Shown here one piece after another: positions 14,157-16,805 of a stretch of DNA of 16,805 nt (positions are counted from its first letter, which is position 1; every line of letters begins with the position of its first letter). Under the pieces are notes generated by a model that saw nothing but the letters and a program-made list of their open reading frames with translations, was not told the DNA's origin and did not search any database. Source of the stretch: Bacteroidales bacterium (GTDB lineage: Bacteria; Bacteroidota; Bacteroidia; Bacteroidales; UBA932); NCBI GenBank assembly GCA_016295245.1, contig JAEDLO010000031.1, positions 1 through 16,805 of the forward strand, read 5' to 3'. A program made the position numbers and the translations under genes.

Positions 14157-16094
14157 TTAGTCCTCCTTGAATTTTTCCAACAAATGCTCAACAGAAAGCA
14201 GACCTGCCGTACTCAGAGCCGAAGAAATGGCTCCGTGTGGCTCGTGAGGAGGGTCTCCGTCGTAAAGTTCGGAGAATGCGCCCACGCCGTGCTTTCCGAG
14301 GTCGTCATAGAATCCTTCGATGAGCCACTCGGCCTTCTTTCTGAACGAAGGGCCCTTGATCTTGAAGGAAACAATTGCGTATGGCTCCAGAATCCAAGGA
14401 CGGGTGCAACCCTGATGATAAGCAAGGTCACGCTCGATCTGGGTTCCGTCATATACTCCCTTGTACTTGGCGTCACGCGGAGAAAGTGTGCGGATACCGC
14501 GCGAGGTCACGAGTTCGTTGTCTACAACCCTGAGGATTGAAGGCTGGAGCTCGTCGTCCACAGGTGAATAAGGAACGGCGATTGCGAGCAGCTGGTTTGG
14601 ACGGATGTCCATATTCTGGCCGTTGTTGTCAACGTAGTCTGCAAGGCAGCCGGCCTTTTCGTTCCAGAACTTCTGGATGTATGAGCCCTTCACCAGGTCA
14701 CGGATAGCCTCCCACTTGGTGATGAACAGACTGTTCTTCGGGCCGTATTTGCGCTCCATCTCGATTGCGAAGCAGATGGCATTGTACCAGAAGGCGTTGG
14801 TCTCCACCTGGTATCCGGCCCTTTCGGTGACGGCCCTGCCGCCCACGTAGGCGTTCATCCAAGAGAGGGCGACGCCGTCTCTCTGGGCCCAGAGAAGGCC
14901 GTCAGGTTGCATCGCAACCTCGCTTCTTTCGCCAGGGAGGTAGCTTTCGATGATGCCGCGCACAATCACGCCGTACTTGTCCCAGACGTGCTTAGGCTCG
15001 GCGCCGTATTCGATGTATGACTGCAGTACCAGAGGCAGGGCAAGAGGCGCCTCCACCTGGGTGGTCCTGCGGAAAAGCCTTTCCTGCTCGTCGGCAATCA
15101 GGTTGTCAAGGATATCCTCGAAGAGCTTGGGATCATCCAGACCCCAGAGGGTAAGTCCCGGGAGAGCCTGGAGTGTTTCGCGCAGCAGACCGGTGTACAT
15201 CCACGAGAAGCCGGCATTGATTTTGGCGCGGCCGTTGTGGACGGTGATGAGGCGGTTTGCGCACCTCTTGAGCTGGTCACGGTTGCTTGAGGCAACGCCC
15301 TTCTTCATGAGGAAGTTGTCGAACTTGCGCTTCAGGGTGGTAGGATCCTCCTGCTCGAGGGAAGCGGAGAAGACTACTGCAGAGCCCTCCTTGAGCTTCA
15401 TCTCGAACCAACCCGGCATCAGCAGGTCCTCGCGGCAGTCGAAGCCGCGGCGGTACTCGTCAGAATAGGTGATGCCCATATTCCAGTCAGGGCTGGAGGT
15501 GTATGTGGCACGGCCGTCGCTGACCTGAAGGTTGAGCGAAGGGAAGTTTGCATACATCTTGTAAGCCATACCGTTCTTGATCTCCACACCGGAAGTGTTG
15601 GCCTCGGCATTGCAGTGAGTCAGGTCGTGAACGTTCCTGAAGGCCAGGAACGGGGTCAGGCGGAGTGTAACCGGACTAGGAGAAGAAAGCAGTTCGTACT
15701 TGACAAGCACCTGGTCCTTGTCCTGGGCGAGAAGAAGGCTTTTCTTGATGACGGCCGAACCGACCTTGTAGGTAAGCTGGGGCACAGGCTCGGCATTAAA
15801 GTCGATAATGTACTTGTGTCCCCTCGGTTCATATACGTCTCCGTAACAGTGGATACCGAGATTGAAGCGCTTGCCGTCAACAATCAGATTCTCGTCGAGA
15901 TTCGAAAGGAGCATATACTTGTCTCCGCCGAACCTGTCGAGGGTAACTGCAAGAAGGCCGTGATAGCGGCGGGTATTGCAGTCGATAATGGTTGTGTTGC
16001 AATAGGCGCCGGTCTTGTTGGATCCAAGAATCTCCCTCTTGAGAGAGTAAGAGAGATTCACGAGTTCAGATTTGTTGAATTTAAGTAATGACAT
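14157..16094 (-). CDS. Glycogen debranching enzyme (amylo-alpha-1,6-glucosidase, GH133), divergent motifs
   Basis: 645 residues with the architecture of archaeal/bacterial GDE: an N-terminal beta-rich domain (about 15-250; NTRRYHGLLAV at 40-50) and a C-terminal alpha/alpha barrel (about 270-640). It should remove alpha-1,6-linked glucose stubs but has no 4-alpha-glucanotransferase domain, so a partner must shorten side branches first; the GH57 protein is a candidate. Retained motifs are LPGLTLWG (311-318), NMDIRPNQLLAIAVPYSP (494-511), YHQG (559-562) and SELYDGDPPH (608-617), with predicted general base E609. Expected motifs that differ are WGRDT, read as LLRET (303-307); TWMDA, read as SWMNA (411-415, Asn at 414); and QAWS near the end, read as SALS (625-628). 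The expected forms are from memory of the family. It lies 7 nt after the branching-enzyme stop. Confidence 0.9.
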   Translation of the reverse strand: MSLLKFNKSELVNLSYSLKREILGSNKTGAYCNTTIIDCNTRRYHGLLAVTLDRFGGDKYMLLSNLDENLIVDGKRFNLGIHCYGDVYEPRGHKYIIDFNAEPVPQLTYKVGSAVIKKSLLLAQDKDQVLVKYELLSSPSPVTLRLTPFLAFRNVHDLTHCNAEANTSGVEIKNGMAYKMYANFPSLNLQVSDGRATYTSSPDWNMGITYSDEYRRGFDCREDLLMPGWFEMKLKEGSAVVFSASLEQEDPTTLKRKFDNFLMKKGVASSNRDQLKRCANRLITVHNGRAKINAGFSWMYTGLLRETLQALPGLTLWGLDDPKLFEDILDNLIADEQERLFRRTTQVEAPLALPLVLQSYIEYGAEPKHVWDKYGVIVRGIIESYLPGERSEVAMQPDGLLWAQRDGVALSWMNAYVGGRAVTERAGYQVETNAFWYNAICFAIEMERKYGPKNSLFITKWEAIRDLVKGSYIQKFWNEKAGCLADYVDNNGQNMDIRPNQLLAIAVPYSPVDDELQPSILRVVDNELVTSRGIRTLSPRDAKYKGVYDGTQIERDLAYHQGCTRPWILEPYAIVSFKIKGPSFRKKAEWLIEGFYDDLGKHGVGAFSELYDGDPPHEPHGAISSALSTAGLLSVEHLLEKFKED

Positions 16095-16101
16095 AGGCCC
16101 A

Positions 16102-16805
16102 CTATTTTTTCTTCAAAACAATCGCAGTCCTTGACGGCAGATAGAGGGACAGTTCGGAATCCACGGTGAAGTGGCTTGTACCGGGCTCCAGACGCGAGAA
16201 GCCGCCGAAGCGGGTCTCGTCCGAATCAAACACCTGTACATACTCCCCCTCAGGCGCCTTGAATTTAAAATTCTCAAACGATGCGACCGGGTTAAAATTG
16301 AATGCAAAGATACTATTTTTACGCTTGAAAATCAAGACTTTCCTTCCCTCGTCCACATAAAGTTGAACAGGAGCCTCCGAAAGCAGATCCTCTGACTTCA
16401 CATAATGGATCATCACCGAGTCGAAGTCTCTGAGGCCCTTGTAGCGAAGCATCTCATTTTCAGCAAGTGACCACTGTCTGCGGGCGTATTTGTATGACCA
16501 TCCATTCCCTTCGCGAGGGAAGTCTATCCACTCCGGATGGCCGAATTCGTTGCCCATAAAGGTGAGGTAGCCGCCGCCGGATGTGGCAAGGGTCACCAGG
16601 CGTATCATCTTGTGCAGGGCTATGCCCCTGTCCACGATGATATTTTTACTGTCCTTGCACATAGAGTAATACATTTCCTTGTCCATCAGGCGGAAGATTA
16701 TGGTCTTGTCGCCCACAAGGGCCTGGTCGTGGCATTCGGCGTAGCTGATGGTCCTTTCCTCAGCCCTCTTGCTGGTGAGTTCCCACCAGATGCCGCCCAT
16801 ACTCC
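16102..16805 (-). CDS. glgB: 1,4-alpha-glucan branching enzyme, GH13_8 type (C-terminal part only)
   Basis: Only the last 233 or so codons are present; the N-terminus lies beyond the right edge. The visible part starts late in the GH13 barrel: YAECHDQALVGDKTI contains the HD of GH13 region IV (transition-state stabiliser Asp), followed by LVTLATSGGGYLTFMGNEFGHPEWIDFPREGNGWSYKYARRQW (in pieces: GNEFGHPEWIDFPREGNGWS and YKYARRQWSL). These are hallmarks of the eukaryote-like GH13_8 branching enzymes also found in Bacteroidetes. A C-terminal beta domain ends at residues VLKKK. The residue before HD is Cys where Ser is usual. It is the first visible gene of the leftward glycogen operon, 7 nt before the debranching enzyme; the operon promoter must lie off the window. 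Confidence 0.92.
   Translation of the reverse strand, partial: SMGGIWWELTSKRAEERTISYAECHDQALVGDKTIIFRLMDKEMYYSMCKDSKNIIVDRGIALHKMIRLVTLATSGGGYLTFMGNEFGHPEWIDFPREGNGWSYKYARRQWSLAENEMLRYKGLRDFDSVMIHYVKSEDLLSEAPVQLYVDEGRKVLIFKRKNSIFAFNFNPVASFENFKFKAPEGEYVQVFDSDETRFGGFSRLEPGTSHFTVDSELSLYLPSRTAIVLKKK

Noticed and set aside
1..16805. Scarcity of CTAG (about four copies: 330, 3480, 10178, 15676)
   Set aside because: CTAG is rare in many bacterial genomes for general reasons, so alone it is not a distinctive signal; mentioned only as a comparison for CATG.
1..16805. CRISPR arrays, tRNA or rRNA genes, insertion sequences, attachment sites
   Set aside because: No repeated spacers, cloverleaf-like segments, transposase frames or terminal repeats were noticed; the window is densely packed with conserved housekeeping and glycogen genes.

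Overview
The window looks like a chromosomal segment of a Bacteroidales bacterium with a fairly high G+C content (mid-50s percent by eye, not computed). Four things point there: promoters of the Bacteroidetes form (TTTG, 19-20 nt, TAnnTTTG); a Cys-poor DksA/TraR protein; a long IleRS with PGIHH and KMSKR motifs and no visible C-terminal zinc cluster; and a DUF4369/thioredoxin-fold lipoprotein. A gut lineage near Rikenellaceae or an uncultured relative is a guess. No tRNA, rRNA, CRISPR array, insertion sequence or phage gene was seen.

Layout. (1) 1-161: possibly the 3' tail of a rightward gene cut by the left edge. (2) 174-4585, leftward: ileS, dksA-like and lspA, closed by a strong intrinsic terminator. 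(3) 4658-6208, rightward: cvpA-like, tsaB and a small membrane-anchored protein. Its promoter and the ileS promoter face each other in the ~70 bp between the start codons. (4) 6197-8268, rightward: greA, a HIT-family hydrolase and a lipoprotein with a cysteine-less thioredoxin-like domain. A promoter followed by a terminator-like hairpin precedes greA. (5) 16805-8234, leftward: a glycogen operon of branching enzyme (cut by the right edge), GH133 debranching enzyme, GT4 glycogen-synthase-like glycosyltransferase, GH57 glucanotransferase/amylase, alpha-glucan phosphorylase, and finally ribF, whose start overlaps the phosphorylase stop. ribF and the lipoprotein gene converge and overlap by 35 bp.

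How the genes work together. The polysaccharide operon could cover a whole intracellular glycogen cycle: chain extension (GT4), branching (GH13), phosphorolysis (GT35) and debranching (GH57 as transferase plus GH133 as alpha-1,6-glucosidase). The information-processing genes join tRNA-Ile charging, t6A37 synthesis, stringent-type transcription control (DksA-like) and transcript-cleavage rescue (GreA).

The most striking non-gene signal is near-absence of the tetranucleotide CATG: six copies by hand scan in 16.8 kb. It shapes synonymous codon choice before Met and suggests long selection by a CATG-targeting system. Other points of interest are substitutions in motifs of the debranching enzyme, the attenuator-like greA leader, the opposed ileS/cvpA-tsaB promoters, and a RibF lacking a conserved loop.
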